From Paraglaciecola sp. MB-3u-78 (GTDB lineage Bacteria > Pseudomonadota > Gammaproteobacteria > Enterobacterales > Alteromonadaceae): DNA of 64,000 bases. The first letter of the stretch is position 1. The number at the start of each line of letters is the position of its first letter. Where the stretch lies: contig NZ_PJCF01000002.1 in NCBI RefSeq assembly GCF_002835935.1, forward strand, positions 62,001-126,000, written 5' to 3'. This document shows, piece by piece, positions 36,290 through 45,897 of this stretch. The translations under genes were made by a program, and so were the position numbers. The notes below the pieces were generated by a model. The model saw only the letters and a program-made list of their open reading frames with translations. It was not told where the DNA came from and did no database searches.

Positions 36290-37672
36290 GTGAGTATATT
36301 CCAATTAACAAATGAGTCTTAAGTAAGTAAATTTTTAGGCTCGTTTATTCTGTTCAAAGATCTGGTTAAATAATTCATTACGTTCTTTTTGAAGTAATTC
36401 AGCACAAGCATTATCTGTCATTTCCATAGCTTGCTCATCTAGTATTTCAAAATGAAAGTCTGCTTTCAAATATGTTTTGGCATTGGGTAAAGATTTTAGT
36501 TTTTCATAGGGCGTCATCATACTTTTGTAAGGGTAAGTTTTACGTTGTTTCCCTTTATCATCAGTGGTGACTTCAGGAAAGAAACAAGGTCTATGATAAT
36601 TGATATACGGGTAAAGATATTTTAAATTAAACGTATTGATTAACGGTGCCCATTTCTGTGGAATATGTGTGTAACCAAACTGTTTTCTTACAATTGATGC
36701 ATTTTTACTTTCTGCTAAGGCATTATCGTTTGAGTGTCTTGAGCGTGATTTAGTGAGCTCTATTTCAAGTTTGGTGAGTAATTTACACACGTGTTTGTTG
36801 ATGTATTCAGAGCCATTATCTGAATGAAACCCTTTGATAATAAAAGGAAATGCGGCCATCATTTGCGTTAGTACTGGAATGAGGTAACGCTCACTAATAC
36901 GTTCAACTGAGCAAACAACCTCAAACTGTGTCACCTCATCAACTGCATTAATATGATACACGCCTTTTTGTTTATCTAGGTCTCCTTGGTGCACGGTATC
37001 AATACGAATATAGCCAGGCTCGCCGTTGGGTTGAGGTTTACGCCGTTCGCCAATAGGCACTTGTCTTGATTGTGTTTTTGTGAAGTGTCTGCGTTGTTTT
37101 TGGTAGCCTTGAGAGTGCCTCAAGTTATATAAATGTGAAACAGAGATAGTGGCAAGCATTTGGTATTCTGATTGCTCAAACGTATTGTAGGCACGCTCCA
37201 ACAGCTTTTTAGTGGCATGACCACAGATATCATCATGCCTTGCGTCCATTTCAGCCAGTAGCTTAATATCCTTTGTACTGTAAATGGTTGAAAAGCCGTT
37301 AGTTCGGCAAGGTTGCCAGTTAATTCTGCCGACGTCCTTGTATTGTTTTATCAATCGAGTGAGTTGCTGCCGCGAGTAGCCTGTCACCTTTTTAAGGTAT
37401 TGATTGACGATCCCTTTGTCGGTTTTTTTTAACGTGATATAGCGAAATTTTATCAATGTTTTTTGAATGAATTGATATCGCTGATTTTTATCACCTAAAA
37501 CGGTAAAGGCGACGGCTTGGTTACCTTGAATAAAGCGTTCAAGCTCTTCAATAGTGGTGAGGTTTTCTATATTCATGATCGCTTGCATCTTATGATCATG
37601 AACAGAATTTAAGTCTTTAGACGCATTTCATTTTGGAAACACGCAATTAGTTAAGACTCATTTCATATTGGA
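36290..37672. mobile_element. integrase-core (IS481-like) insertion sequence inside IS630
   Basis: The innermost element, about 1.38 kb with one gene. Inverted repeats lie near both ends: TCCAATT..AAATGAGTCTTA at 36300-36321 and TAAGACTCATTT..ATTGGA at 37652-37672. A further degenerate copy lies at about 37610-37636. A 5-bp direct repeat CAAGG flanks it (36285-36289 and 37673-37677) and could be the target duplication. With that boundary the left end carries ten extra bases before the repeat, so the exact left edge is unsure. Confidence 0.75.
36335..37588 (-). CDS. integrase-core DDE transposase of the innermost IS
   Basis: A 417-residue transposase from ATG 37588. An N-terminal helix-turn-helix region (about 20-110, GYSRQQLTRLIKQYKDVGRI) precedes an rve integrase core with the acidic triad in RIDTVHQGDL, FHSDNGSEYI and NALAESKNAS. 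It is complete, and unlike its two host elements it shows no frameshift, so this may be the element that moved most recently. Placement in the IS481 group is tentative. Confidence 0.85.
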   Translation of the reverse strand: MQAIMNIENLTTIEELERFIQGNQAVAFTVLGDKNQRYQFIQKTLIKFRYITLKKTDKGIVNQYLKKVTGYSRQQLTRLIKQYKDVGRINWQPCRTNGFSTIYSTKDIKLLAEMDARHDDICGHATKKLLERAYNTFEQSEYQMLATISVSHLYNLRHSQGYQKQRRHFTKTQSRQVPIGERRKPQPNGEPGYIRIDTVHQGDLDKQKGVYHINAVDEVTQFEVVCSVERISERYLIPVLTQMMAAFPFIIKGFHSDNGSEYINKHVCKLLTKLEIELTKSRSRHSNDNALAESKNASIVRKQFGYTHIPQKWAPLINTFNLKYLYPYINYHRPCFFPEVTTDDKGKQRKTYPYKSMMTPYEKLKSLPNAKTYLKADFHFEILDEQAMEMTDNACAELLQKERNELFNQIFEQNKRA

Positions 37673-38843
37673 CAAGGCTGGGTGTTGAAATCATTTATGT
37701 GTCGGGTAACACTGGTTTCATGCAAGAGTAACGCGTCTGCAATGGATGCTATTGACCAGTCTTTTGCGTATAAGAGAACAGCTTTAATACGATCGCACTC
37801 ACGCTTATCCCGACATTTTTATGGCGTGATATCAGTGTCTCTTTTTGGTCTGGTGTGAGGGATATTTTCTTCATGACTCAATCATGATCTTTTTAGTGAA
37901 GAAATCTAGTTTTCTTTGAAAAATACTGCATTTTCAATGATCACGGGTATATAAGGCTGTAAATGTAATGTGACTTCCGCTTTGGTATCGGTTGCTAGCA
38001 CTTAACTCACCCTATGTTCGCTGCGATCTATTGAGAGTAAACAGTGACTTTACTTTAATTATATTTCTGACTCATTTGACCACCACGCTTATTGGCTTTT
38101 CTATTGCTTTTTAAGTGCTTACTTCCTTTTTTTGAGTACGACATAAAAAACTCATCGGCTTCAATTATCCCCGATAATATTTCATGATGATGCTCAGATT
38201 GAGCCATCAAAAAGCGGTGTCGCCAAAGAAAGGATGTTTTTCAGATTAATGTTACAAATAAAAGCGGCTTCACGTAACGTGAGTCTTAACGTCATACACT
38301 GGGCGTACTTTTCCCAAAGCTCAAATTTATGTCATGGCTAAAAGTGTTTTCGTAATGTGATTGAGCTGACATCGAAATGATTCTGTTTTCATTGTCTTTA
38401 CCTTCAATAAGTTAAACTCACTTTTAAGCATAGCCAACAATTTGATGGAACATAGCCAAATAAATAGTATTCGCTTATTCACAATATCAACTTGATGACG
38501 CTGTGAAAGGCAAAACATTGACGCTATAAAGGCAAAATATTGCAGGGCGACCGCCAAAATAAACCATTTATTGCAGTCAAATTTGAAGGTGAAATCATAG
38601 AAAACCCCAAACAGTAGCTCACCCCTAAACAAAAGCCAAAATTTTCATTTTAACTCATCGTTCTCTACACCCTGACATGCATCGCATGCAGAGTATTTAA
38701 CGACTCGAAAAACCAAATTGATTTATATTCTTCACGGTAAATATACTTTACAGGTACGTTTGGCACACATCTCGCAGTCAATATATTGACCGACAAAATA
38801 ATGTCGGCAAATAAACGTCAATAAAACAACGAGGAATTAAACG

Positions 38844-39002
38844 ATGTTAAAATCTTATGCAGTAGCACTAGTACTAGCCACCACTACTCCGGTCGCCATT
38901 AAATCTGAAGAAACTGTACAAGCACCTGTTAAAAGTCAGGCTGCCACTACAACAACTGCAGATACGAGTAAAAATGGGATAAAAACTAACGGCCGTTGGT
39001 AG
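38844..39002 (+). CDS. small exported peptide, unknown function
   Basis: A 52-residue product from ATG 38844 with a strong ribosome site (GAGGAA, seven bases upstream). Residues 1-18 look like a short signal peptide (LKSYAVALVLATTTPVA), and the rest is a polar, Thr/Ala-rich tail ending NGIKTNGRW. The upstream bases include a small hairpin (CCGAC..GTCGG near 38791-38813). No family is recognised. The good start region and export signal make it a likely gene, possibly a small envelope peptide. Confidence 0.6.
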   Translation: MLKSYAVALVLATTTPVAIKSEETVQAPVKSQAATTTTADTSKNGIKTNGRW

Positions 39003-39159
39003 AAAATTTCAACGCATAATTTAGTAATAAAGGATGCTTGATTAAACGGTTGCAATTAGTTAAATGATGACAAACTATCGCTTTAAGATGAAATATCTAA
39101 TTAAGTATATTTCCAACTAAGTTGACTTAAAAACCTAAAGAGAGGGATCTCTTTTGTTT

Positions 39160-39357
39160 TCATGCCCTGAATAAAGTATTGCCAAAACCTCTTGCCTTGA
39201 GCAATTTTATTCTTTGCCTTGATTTGAATAGCGGATAAATAGTTGGACCAAACAATAATCCAGCCAACGCCCACCTCTTAGCACTTAGTCCCGTTTTAAA
39301 AGACTGCACATAATACATCACGCTAAAAAGCACCGAACTTATAAAAAACAAAATCAT
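39160..39357 (-). CDS. small membrane protein, unknown function
   Basis: A 65-residue protein from ATG 39357 with GGGA about eight bases upstream. A hydrophobic segment at residues 2-18 and a second weaker one at 27-43 (RWALAGLLFGPTIYPLF) are followed by a basic tail. The motif of a Gly-Pro in the second helix is seen in many short Alteromonadales membrane proteins that lack a known function. I do not recognise a named family. Confidence 0.6.
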   Translation of the reverse strand: MILFFISSVLFSVMYYVQSFKTGLSAKRWALAGLLFGPTIYPLFKSRQRIKLLKARGFGNTLFRA

Positions 39358-39464
39358 CTATTACATCCCGTATTGAGTCCACTCAAGTCATGACCATAAT
39401 ATTGGTCAAAAAGATGGCAACGCCTATTAATTTTGAATTCTTATTTTACCAAAATACAACACAT

Positions 39465-39500
39465 AAAAAAGCCCAACTTTGATATATGAAAGTTGGGCTT
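39465..39500 (-). terminator. intrinsic terminator of fadIJ
   Basis: A 12-bp perfect stem AAGCCCAACTTT / AAAGTTGGGCTT (39489-39500 and 39469-39480) with an 8-base loop, followed on the minus strand by a T run. It lies 31 bases past the fadJ stop. Confidence 0.88.
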
Positions 39501-39531
39501 GATATAAAAACGGCGACTTGTATCAGCTCAT

Positions 39532-41676
39532 TTAGTAAAAAGAACGTCCTTCTTCTAACATTTTTTTCAAGCTATGGGCTGGAGTAAAATTATCTCCGAG
39601 TAACCCTTGATAGTGCTCTAACCTAGCAACCACATGAGCAATGCCTAGAGTATGCATATAGCGGAAAGGCCCTCCCAAAAAGGGTGGAAAACCGATACCA
39701 AATATGGCACCAATATCGCCATCACGAGCATTACGCACCACACCTTCGTCTAAACACATAGCGGCTTCATTTAACATTAATAACACACAACGTTCGGATA
39801 TTTGTTCGTGACGCATTTTGCTGGCTGGCGAAATACCTAATAATGTATAAACAGACTGATCGACTTCTTTGCCTGGTTTTTTGCCAGAGTAATCATAAAA
39901 TCCACGTTTATTTTTCTTACCTTTGCGATCATCCGCCAAAATTTTGTCAAATCCTGGGTTAGACGCAAAACGGTCACCAAACTGAGCCTGTAAAATAGGA
40001 CCAATCTTAGTACCTACATCAATGCCTACTTCGTCTAACAATTTAACGGGTCCCACGGGGAAACCAAATTTCACTAAAGATTTATCAATATGCTCAATAG
40101 GCTCTCCACTGAGTAACACTTCTGCAGCCTCGTTCATATAAGGCGCTAAAATACGGTTAACATAAAAACCTGCACCGTCTTTAACGACTATAGGGGTTTT
40201 ACCTTGTTTCTTGGCTAACTCAACAGTAGTTGAAATAGTTTTGTCAGAGGTTTTGTCATGGGCAATCACCTCAGCCAGAGGCATTTTATCCACGGGAGAG
40301 AAGTAGTGTAGGCCAATTACTTGTTCTGGTCTTTTCGCTTTCGCAGCGATTTGGGTAATCGGGATTGAAGACGTATTAGAAGCAAAGATAGTATGCTCGG
40401 CACAGTTTGCTTCGACCTCTGCGACCATATTTTGTTTCAATGTTAAGTCTTCAAATACGGCTTCAATCACTACATCGGCATCACTAAAACCAGAATAGTC
40501 CACCGACCCTGTTAATAACGCCATTTGTTTTTGCATCTCTGACTTGTGCATAAAACCACGTTTTACTTTTTTATTCAGAATATCAAAACTGTACTTAATC
40601 GCGTTGGCAATGCCTTCAGAGCGAATATCTTTGATACGTGCTGGCAACCCAGCTTTGGTCGCGGTGACAAAGGCAATACCACCACCCATTAAACCACCAC
40701 CTAATACCCCCACTTTTTTTAGACGTGCTGGTTGCACCCCTTCCACACCGGTTTCTTTTTTCATGTCGGTGGTAGCGAAGAACAAACTTCTGAGGGCTTC
40801 AGATTCAGAGCTCATGACTAAGTTGCCAAAATGTTTGGCTTCAACTTCTAAGCCCTTTTTAAAACCTTTACTCAATCCCGTTTCAATACAATCGATAATT
40901 AGCTCAGGCGAGGGATAATTTCCTTGAGTTTGGCTAGCCGTTTGTTTACGGGCTTGCTTAAACATCAAGTTTCGGCCAACTGCGGTATTCTCTAAAAACT
41001 TGCCCATGACATCTAACTTAGGGCCTTTACGCTTAAGCTTAGGCTTTTTCGCCATTTCAATGGCCACATCCAGCAGAATGGATTGGGGTACCATGTCATC
41101 AACAATGCCGTACTTTTTAGCTTGTTTTGCGCGGACTGAAGCACCTGTCAGCATCATTTTCATGGCTTGTTGCACACTGATCAGCTTCGGTAAACGCTGG
41201 GTGCCACCGCTACCAGGTAAAAGGCCAAGCTGAACTTCAGGCAAACCCAGTTGCGTTTTTGCATCGTCGCTACACACCCGATAATGACATGCCAACGCAA
41301 GTTCTAAACCGCCACCTAATGCAGGGCCATGAATAGCTGCAACAAATGTCACAGGCATATCCTCGATACGTTGAAACATGTCCTGGCCACCTTTCGCAAT
41401 AGTGGTAGCGTCTTGTGCACTTTCACAGGCTGCCAACATACTGATATCGGCACCGGCTACAAAAGAGTTTTCTTTACCGCTTATAACCACTACACCTTTA
41501 ATGCTGCTATCTGCATTAATTTGCCCAAGCACTGTATCTATTTGTTCGGCGAATTCCACTTTAAGGGTATTCATACTCTCGCCGGGCACATCCATAGTCA
41601 AAATGGCCACACCGTCTTCGCGCACATCAAGAGTAAAGGCGCTGTTTGTTTGTGTTGTTTTGTCTTCTGTTGTCAT
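39532..41676 (-). CDS. fadJ: fatty acid oxidation complex subunit alpha FadJ
   Basis: A multifunctional beta-oxidation enzyme: the N-terminal crotonase domain hydrates enoyl-CoA ([26 protein letters not shown]) and the C-terminal part oxidises 3-hydroxyacyl-CoA with NAD ([35 protein letters not shown]). From ATG 41676, preceded by AGGG at a good distance, it has 714 residues, the length of E. coli FadJ; the frame is open upstream to 41700. It follows fadI by 10 bases and ends at a strong terminator. Confidence 0.95.
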   Translation of the reverse strand: MTTEDKTTQTNSAFTLDVREDGVAILTMDVPGESMNTLKVEFAEQIDTVLGQINADSSIKGVVVISGKENSFVAGADISMLAACESAQDATTIAKGGQDMFQRIEDMPVTFVAAIHGPALGGGLELALACHYRVCSDDAKTQLGLPEVQLGLLPGSGGTQRLPKLISVQQAMKMMLTGASVRAKQAKKYGIVDDMVPQSILLDVAIEMAKKPKLKRKGPKLDVMGKFLENTAVGRNLMFKQARKQTASQTQGNYPSPELIIDCIETGLSKGFKKGLEVEAKHFGNLVMSSESEALRSLFFATTDMKKETGVEGVQPARLKKVGVLGGGLMGGGIAFVTATKAGLPARIKDIRSEGIANAIKYSFDILNKKVKRGFMHKSEMQKQMALLTGSVDYSGFSDADVVIEAVFEDLTLKQNMVAEVEANCAEHTIFASNTSSIPITQIAAKAKRPEQVIGLHYFSPVDKMPLAEVIAHDKTSDKTISTTVELAKKQGKTPIVVKDGAGFYVNRILAPYMNEAAEVLLSGEPIEHIDKSLVKFGFPVGPVKLLDEVGIDVGTKIGPILQAQFGDRFASNPGFDKILADDRKGKKNKRGFYDYSGKKPGKEVDQSVYTLLGISPASKMRHEQISERCVLLMLNEAAMCLDEGVVRNARDGDIGAIFGIGFPPFLGGPFRYMHTLGIAHVVARLEHYQGLLGDNFTPAHSLKKMLEEGRSFY

Positions 41677-41686
41677 GTCAGTCACC

Positions 41687-42997
41687 CTATTCTGTTTCAA
41701 CTATCATGGCTGCGGCTAATCCGCCAGCAGCACATGCGGTAAGAAGGCCTGAGCCACCTCCCCTGCGATTCAACTCATTTAACATCTGCGTGATCATACG
41801 CGTGCCCGTTGCGGCAAAAGGATGTCCGTAGGCCAAGGAGCTGCCCATGACATTAAATTTATCTATATCAATTTCACCCGTCGCTTTACTACGGCCTAAC
41901 TTTTCTTGGGCGAATTTATCACTGGCGAACATTTTCATATTGGCTAAGGTTTGAGCAGCAAATGCCTCATGCATTTCAATTAAAGTAAGGTCGTTTAGGG
42001 TCATACCTGCTCTATCCAGTGCCATTGGAGTGGCATAAGAAGGTCCCATTAACATGTCTTGCCTCACGTCGATGGCTGCCCAAGCGTAACTTTTAATATA
42101 TCCGAGCGGGGTATAGCCTAATTCTTTAGCGCGACTTTCTGTCATCATTAAAACAGCAGAGCCACCATCGGTTAACGCTGTAGCATTAGCCGCGGTTACT
42201 GTGCCATGCTTTTTATCAAACACAGGGCGAAGTTTGGCATATCCTTCAATTGTTGAGTCAAAACGCACATTATTATCTTTTTCTAGTGCACCTTTAAATG
42301 GTTCAGCATAAGCCGTCATTACTTCATTGGCTAACTTGCCATCGTTCCAACTTTTTGCGGCTAAGGTATGAGAACGGTGGGCCAAGGCATCTTGATCTTG
42401 ACGACTGATGTTATGAGATTTCGCCATTTGTTCGGCGGTTTGTCCCATGGATATTCCGGTGGAGTATTCGGCTACTGCCGGCGGAACAGGCATCAAATCT
42501 TTAAAGCCTAATTTTTTAAGCACTTGCCATTTTTGGCCAACCGTTTTAGTTTTTTGTAAATCAGTTAAGGCTCTGGCTAATTTTTTGGAAACACCAATAG
42601 GCGAGACAGAAGTTGAATCCGCTCCCCCTGCCACACCTACACTAATATTACCGGCCATCATTGACTCAGCAATATTCACGGTAGATTGAAAACTGGTGGC
42701 ACAGGCTCTAGATACACTGTAGGCATCGGTATGTACATTCATGCCAGTGCCTAATACTATTTCTCGGGCAATATTCGGCGCTTCTGGCATTTGCACTACT
42801 TGGCCATAGACCAATTGCTCAATAAGCATAGGATCAACGTTATTACGTACTAACATTTCGTTGACCACCATCTTGCCTAAATCAACAGCTGGAACGCCAT
42901 GAAAGTAAGTGGCCATTTTCGCAAATGGCGTTCTTAGACCTGCAACAATAGCGATCCTATCGCCTTCTCTCGTTTTGACTATCTGTTTAGCTGTCAT
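41687..42997 (-). CDS. fadI: acetyl-CoA acyltransferase FadI
   Basis: The thiolase of the FadIJ complex, splitting 3-ketoacyl-CoA into acetyl-CoA and a shortened acyl-CoA. The N-terminus [20 protein letters not shown] and length of 436 residues match E. coli FadI. The nucleophilic cysteine is in [10 protein letters not shown], and the other active-site residues are in [23 protein letters not shown] and LTACAAGG. A strong AAGGGC precedes ATG 42997. A FadR-like operator lies 27 bases upstream, so fatty-acid-responsive control is likely. Confidence 0.96.
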   Translation of the reverse strand: MTAKQIVKTREGDRIAIVAGLRTPFAKMATYFHGVPAVDLGKMVVNEMLVRNNVDPMLIEQLVYGQVVQMPEAPNIAREIVLGTGMNVHTDAYSVSRACATSFQSTVNIAESMMAGNISVGVAGGADSTSVSPIGVSKKLARALTDLQKTKTVGQKWQVLKKLGFKDLMPVPPAVAEYSTGISMGQTAEQMAKSHNISRQDQDALAHRSHTLAAKSWNDGKLANEVMTAYAEPFKGALEKDNNVRFDSTIEGYAKLRPVFDKKHGTVTAANATALTDGGSAVLMMTESRAKELGYTPLGYIKSYAWAAIDVRQDMLMGPSYATPMALDRAGMTLNDLTLIEMHEAFAAQTLANMKMFASDKFAQEKLGRSKATGEIDIDKFNVMGSSLAYGHPFAATGTRMITQMLNELNRRGGGSGLLTACAAGGLAAAMIVETE

Positions 42998-43023
42998 TTT
43001 ATGCCCTTATAAATGCCCAAACC

Positions 43024-43040
43024 CAGTGGTCTGACCTGTG
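43024..43040. promoter_or_regulatory. candidate FadR operator upstream of fadIJ
   Basis: The bases TGGTCTGACCTGT (43027-43039) match the core of the gammaproteobacterial FadR site TGGTCNGACNTGT. It lies 27-43 bases before the fadI start, where repressor binding would block transcription. The outer bases match less well. The remaining intergenic bases to 43438 hold no other clear motif or gene. Confidence 0.6.
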
Positions 43041-43438
43041 AAATATAACTGATTGTACCTAGTTACCATTATGACTTCAAGACCACCCTTAATCCTTCAT
43101 TTTCATTCAAATAAGGATCTCATGTTTTTTATGTCAAATGCTGTGAAACTCTAGGTGTAGATGACATATATAGTTTTCACCAGTTCACCCATTGTATTTT
43201 ATAAGATGGGTCGCCGACTCTTTAAAAAATTTTATTTAATTCCAAATAAAGGTTTTTTTAAACTTTGTAACATTGTTTTTCAATAGGGGAACCTTATATC
43301 GGTTAGCATAGTCAGTAATCTGGGTTGTGATTCTATATTCCTTAGTTAGCCCGACCCAATATTGATTCGACTTAATTGATTCGAACTAATTTTAAAAAAT
43401 TCTGAACATTCGTAAATTAGAAGGAAGTAGTTAACACT

Positions 43439-44395
43439 ATGGCAGCCGCACAATTTAAACAGTTACAAGCATACCTAGACAGCCAAGTGGTGGGTCAACA
43501 AACACTGACACAAAATATTTTAGTTGCGCTTTTAGCGGATGGACACCTGTTGGTAGAAGGCCCTCCAGGTTTAGCAAAAACCCGAGCGGTAAATGCACTA
43601 GCAAATGGTTTAGAAGGTGATTTTCATCGGGTGCAGTTTACGCCTGATTTACTACCTGCCGATTTGACCGGAACAGATATCTATCGTCCAGAAAATGGTA
43701 GTTTTGTATTTCAAAAAGGACCACTGTTTCATAATTTAGTCTTGGCAGATGAAATCAATCGTGCTCCCGCTAAGGTGCAGTCTGCTTTGCTTGAAGCGAT
43801 GGCAGAAAGGCAAATCACTGTGGGTAACACCACTTATGCTCTGCCTGAACTCTTTTTAGTTATGGCCACACAAAACCCTATTGAACAAGAAGGCACCTAT
43901 CCGCTACCAGAAGCTCAGCTTGACCGCTTTTTAATGCATTTAGAAATAGATTATCCAGGCGCTGAAACTGAATTAGAGATATTGCGCTTAACTCGCAACG
44001 AAGCCATGCATGCAAAAGCCGTTAGCCCGCCTAGCTTAAGCCAATCAGATATTTTAAATGCTCGTCAAGACGTATTGAAAATTCACTTAGATGAAGCCTT
44101 AGAGCAATACATAGTGCAATTAATTATTGCCACTCGCCAACCACAGCGCTACGACGCAGACTTAGCCAACTGGATAGAGTTTGGAGCCAGTCCGCGTGCC
44201 ACTATTGCTTTAGACAAATGTGCTCGGGCACATGCATGGCTAATGGGTAGAGATTTTGTTGGACCTGACAATATTCAAGCGGTATTTCATAACGTGTTAC
44301 GCCACAGATTATTACTCACTTATGAGGCAGAAGCCGAAGGGGTCAACAGTAATCAAGTGCTGGACAAAATTATGCAGCTAGTGCCTGTTCCTTAG
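43439..44395 (+). CDS. MoxR family AAA+ ATPase
   Basis: A 318-residue AAA+ ATPase. Walker A is VEGPPGLAKT, Walker B is LVLADEINRAP, and sensor motif MATQNPIEQEGTYPLPEAQL is typical of MoxR. MoxR proteins act as chaperones for metal insertion or folding of partner proteins, usually with von Willebrand A domain proteins, and here five such partner genes follow in order. It is the first gene of the operon, with GGAAG before ATG 43439. Confidence 0.93.
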   Translation: MAAAQFKQLQAYLDSQVVGQQTLTQNILVALLADGHLLVEGPPGLAKTRAVNALANGLEGDFHRVQFTPDLLPADLTGTDIYRPENGSFVFQKGPLFHNLVLADEINRAPAKVQSALLEAMAERQITVGNTTYALPELFLVMATQNPIEQEGTYPLPEAQLDRFLMHLEIDYPGAETELEILRLTRNEAMHAKAVSPPSLSQSDILNARQDVLKIHLDEALEQYIVQLIIATRQPQRYDADLANWIEFGASPRATIALDKCARAHAWLMGRDFVGPDNIQAVFHNVLRHRLLLTYEAEAEGVNSNQVLDKIMQLVPVP

Positions 44396-44419
44396 ACTAC
44401 CTAGGTTAAAGGAAGCAGT

Positions 44420-45397
44420 ATGCAAGACATTATAAAGTGGTTATCTAAATACCAAAGCGACGGTGTGAGTCTTGGGATAAAAGAACTTATCCACTACCAA
44501 GGTAAAACAGCATTATTAAACTTGTCACCACGCAAAACCGTGCAAGCCAAGCTTGCTGGGGCTTATTTGGCGAAAACCAAAGGCCGTGGTATGGAGTTTG
44601 ACGAAGCCCGCCATTATCAGGCTGGTGACGATATTCGAGCCATAGATTGGCGCGTCACCGCTCGTACCGGAAAAACCCATACTAAGCTGTACCGTGAAGA
44701 AAAAGAGCGCCCTGTATTTGTGCTCACCGACTTATCTTCAAGTATGCAGTTTGGCACCCAATTTTTATTCAAATCAGTACAAGCGGCTCACTTAAGCGCC
44801 CTCATTGCCTGGTCGGCCAGAAAGCGTGGTGATCGTATTGGTGGTTTGGTATTTAATCAACATCAGCATCTCGAATGTAAACCCTATACCCGTCAAAAAG
44901 CGGTGTTGTCACTATTAAATAGCATGATAAAAGTACAACAAGGCGCGCAAAAAGGAGCGCAACAGGAGGCACAAACAACCAACCAAGAGCAGATTACGCT
45001 TGGAAATGCATGTGCTAGGTTGCGAAGGCTTGCTCACCCGGGAAGTTTGATTTTTATACTAAGCGACTTTAGCCAACTAGACGAACTGGCTAAACAACAT
45101 ATCGCTCAGCTTAGTAAACATTGTGAGGTGATTGCTTACCCTATCAGTGATCCTTTTGAACATCAGTTGCCACAAGTCAAAATGAGCCAAAGGGTGACCT
45201 TGAGTGATGGACACAATAGACAACAAATTGTGTTAGGCGAAAAAGACACTGAAATGCAGTACAGCAACCAACATCAGGTCCATTTCAATAATATTGAAAA
45301 TACTCTAAAACAATGTAAGGCACAGGTGATCCCCATTGACGCTGGCCAACCCCTAGAATTGCAGCTTGATCGTTTTTCTGGGAGTAAAAACAGATGA
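44420..45397 (+). CDS. DUF58 domain-containing protein
   Basis: A 325-residue soluble protein with the DUF58 core (YQAGDDIRAIDWRVTARTGK) and a VWA-like second half (FVLTDLSSSMQFG, an altered MIDAS; LIFILSDFSQL). It is the usual second gene of MoxR operons. A Gln-rich insert lies at about residues 173-190. It ends 4 bases into the next gene. Its biochemical role is not established. Confidence 0.9.
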   Translation: MQDIIKWLSKYQSDGVSLGIKELIHYQGKTALLNLSPRKTVQAKLAGAYLAKTKGRGMEFDEARHYQAGDDIRAIDWRVTARTGKTHTKLYREEKERPVFVLTDLSSSMQFGTQFLFKSVQAAHLSALIAWSARKRGDRIGGLVFNQHQHLECKPYTRQKAVLSLLNSMIKVQQGAQKGAQQEAQTTNQEQITLGNACARLRRLAHPGSLIFILSDFSQLDELAKQHIAQLSKHCEVIAYPISDPFEHQLPQVKMSQRVTLSDGHNRQQIVLGEKDTEMQYSNQHQVHFNNIENTLKQCKAQVIPIDAGQPLELQLDRFSGSKNR

Positions 45398-45897
45398 ATC
45401 CACTACAAGACTTAAAAGACATTCGCACACCCGCTTCAATAGAAAACTGGCCACCAGCCTATGGATGGTGGTTACTTGTGTTCTTATTGGTAGTAAGCAT
45501 ATGCCTGCTAACAATATGGCTAATTAAAGTGCAAAAAGTGGGGCACGTTAAACGCCAAGCGTTGAAAGCCCTGCAACGAATAGACACCTCAGACCTAGAC
45601 TGTGTGTCACAACTCAACCAATTATTGAAACGTGTGGCATTGCACTATTTCCCTAACCAAAACGTGCAACAAATGTATGGCCCACAGTGGACCGCTTTTT
45701 TAATTAGGACACTTCCTATCAACAAAGCTAAAGAAGTGTCTGAAACATTTGAGTCGATGCAACAAACACTTTACCAACCTCACACCTCAGAAAATTCTGA
45801 ATTTTCACGTTACTCTAAATCTGTTGAAACTTGGATTAAACACGCCCTGCCCCCTAACCAACATATGGTTACCCAATTGGAGCAAAGCAATGCTTGA
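45394..45897 (+). CDS. DUF4381 domain-containing membrane protein
   Basis: A 167-residue protein with one membrane helix at about 26-45 (WWLLVFLLVVSICLLTIWL) and a cytoplasmic helical domain. It matches the DUF4381 proteins found between DUF58 and BatA genes in Bat operons. It overlaps both neighbours by a few bases (4 upstream, 8 downstream), so translation is coupled. The function is unknown. Confidence 0.85.
   Translation: MNPLQDLKDIRTPASIENWPPAYGWWLLVFLLVVSICLLTIWLIKVQKVGHVKRQALKALQRIDTSDLDCVSQLNQLLKRVALHYFPNQNVQQMYGPQWTAFLIRTLPINKAKEVSETFESMQQTLYQPHTSENSEFSRYSKSVETWIKHALPPNQHMVTQLEQSNA

Larger units (their letters stand above)
35452..37874 (-). pseudogene. IS630 family transposase, interrupted
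   Basis: The gene runs leftwards from ATG 37874 (MKKISLTPDQKETL). A one-base frameshift follows, then RDKRECDRIKAVLL to SVTRHINDFNTQ, where the third element cuts it at about 37673. It resumes at about 36280 with LTSTSGGSSGYLDTEQ and continues uninterrupted from 36201 to 35452, including the DDE residues in LFMDAVHPT, MVLDGAGYHRS and NPIERLWK. The catalytic part is intact but separated from its DNA-binding part, so the gene is dead unless the insert leaves and the frameshift reverts. Confidence 0.88.
35439..37949. mobile_element. IS630-type insertion sequence inside IS1595, itself interrupted
   Basis: The second element of the nest. Terminal inverted repeats face each other: left TATACC then TGAACATCTTCAAAATGCAG, right (complement strand) TATACC then CGTGATCATTGAAAATGCAG. 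The outer bases are TATA on both sides, fitting the TA target choice of IS630/Tc1-type elements. Without the inner insert it is about 1.13 kb, the normal size for the family. Confidence 0.88.
35146..38392 (-). pseudogene. IS1595-type transposase, disrupted
   Basis: The transposase runs leftwards from ATG 38392 (MKTESFRCQLNHI). The zinc-ribbon region is missing. The middle (KTSFLWRHRFLMAQSE, IIEADEFF) is in shifted frames around 38060-38330, and LLSIDRSEHRVS to HLQPYI leads to the IS630 insertion. It resumes at 35438 with TEVSVLCSDGAHAYEEI and, after a frameshift in a G run near 35250, ends with AAAYQHQH at 35146. Joining the two halves at the TATA restores HLQPYITEVSVLCSDG in frame, which proves the order of insertion. 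The copy cannot make an active enzyme. Confidence 0.88.
35132..38457. mobile_element. IS1595-type insertion sequence, split by nested elements
   Basis: The outermost of three nested elements. The ends are inverted repeats, GGCTCTGTTCCAT at 35132 and the complement of GGCTATGTTCCAT ending at 38457. Both sides carry the same 8-bp target duplication AAATAAAT (35124-35131 and 38458-38465), the length typical of IS1595. Without the inserts the element is about 815 bp, shorter than usual, because part of the transposase N-terminus is missing. The bases between it and 38843 hold no supportable gene. Confidence 0.9.

Noticed and set aside
38327-38632. A 101-codon minus-strand frame with hydrophobic segments crossing the right end of the IS1595 element
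   Set aside because: It spans the IS boundary. Without the IS it would stop just inside the target duplication after 58 codons, and no family or ribosome site supports it.
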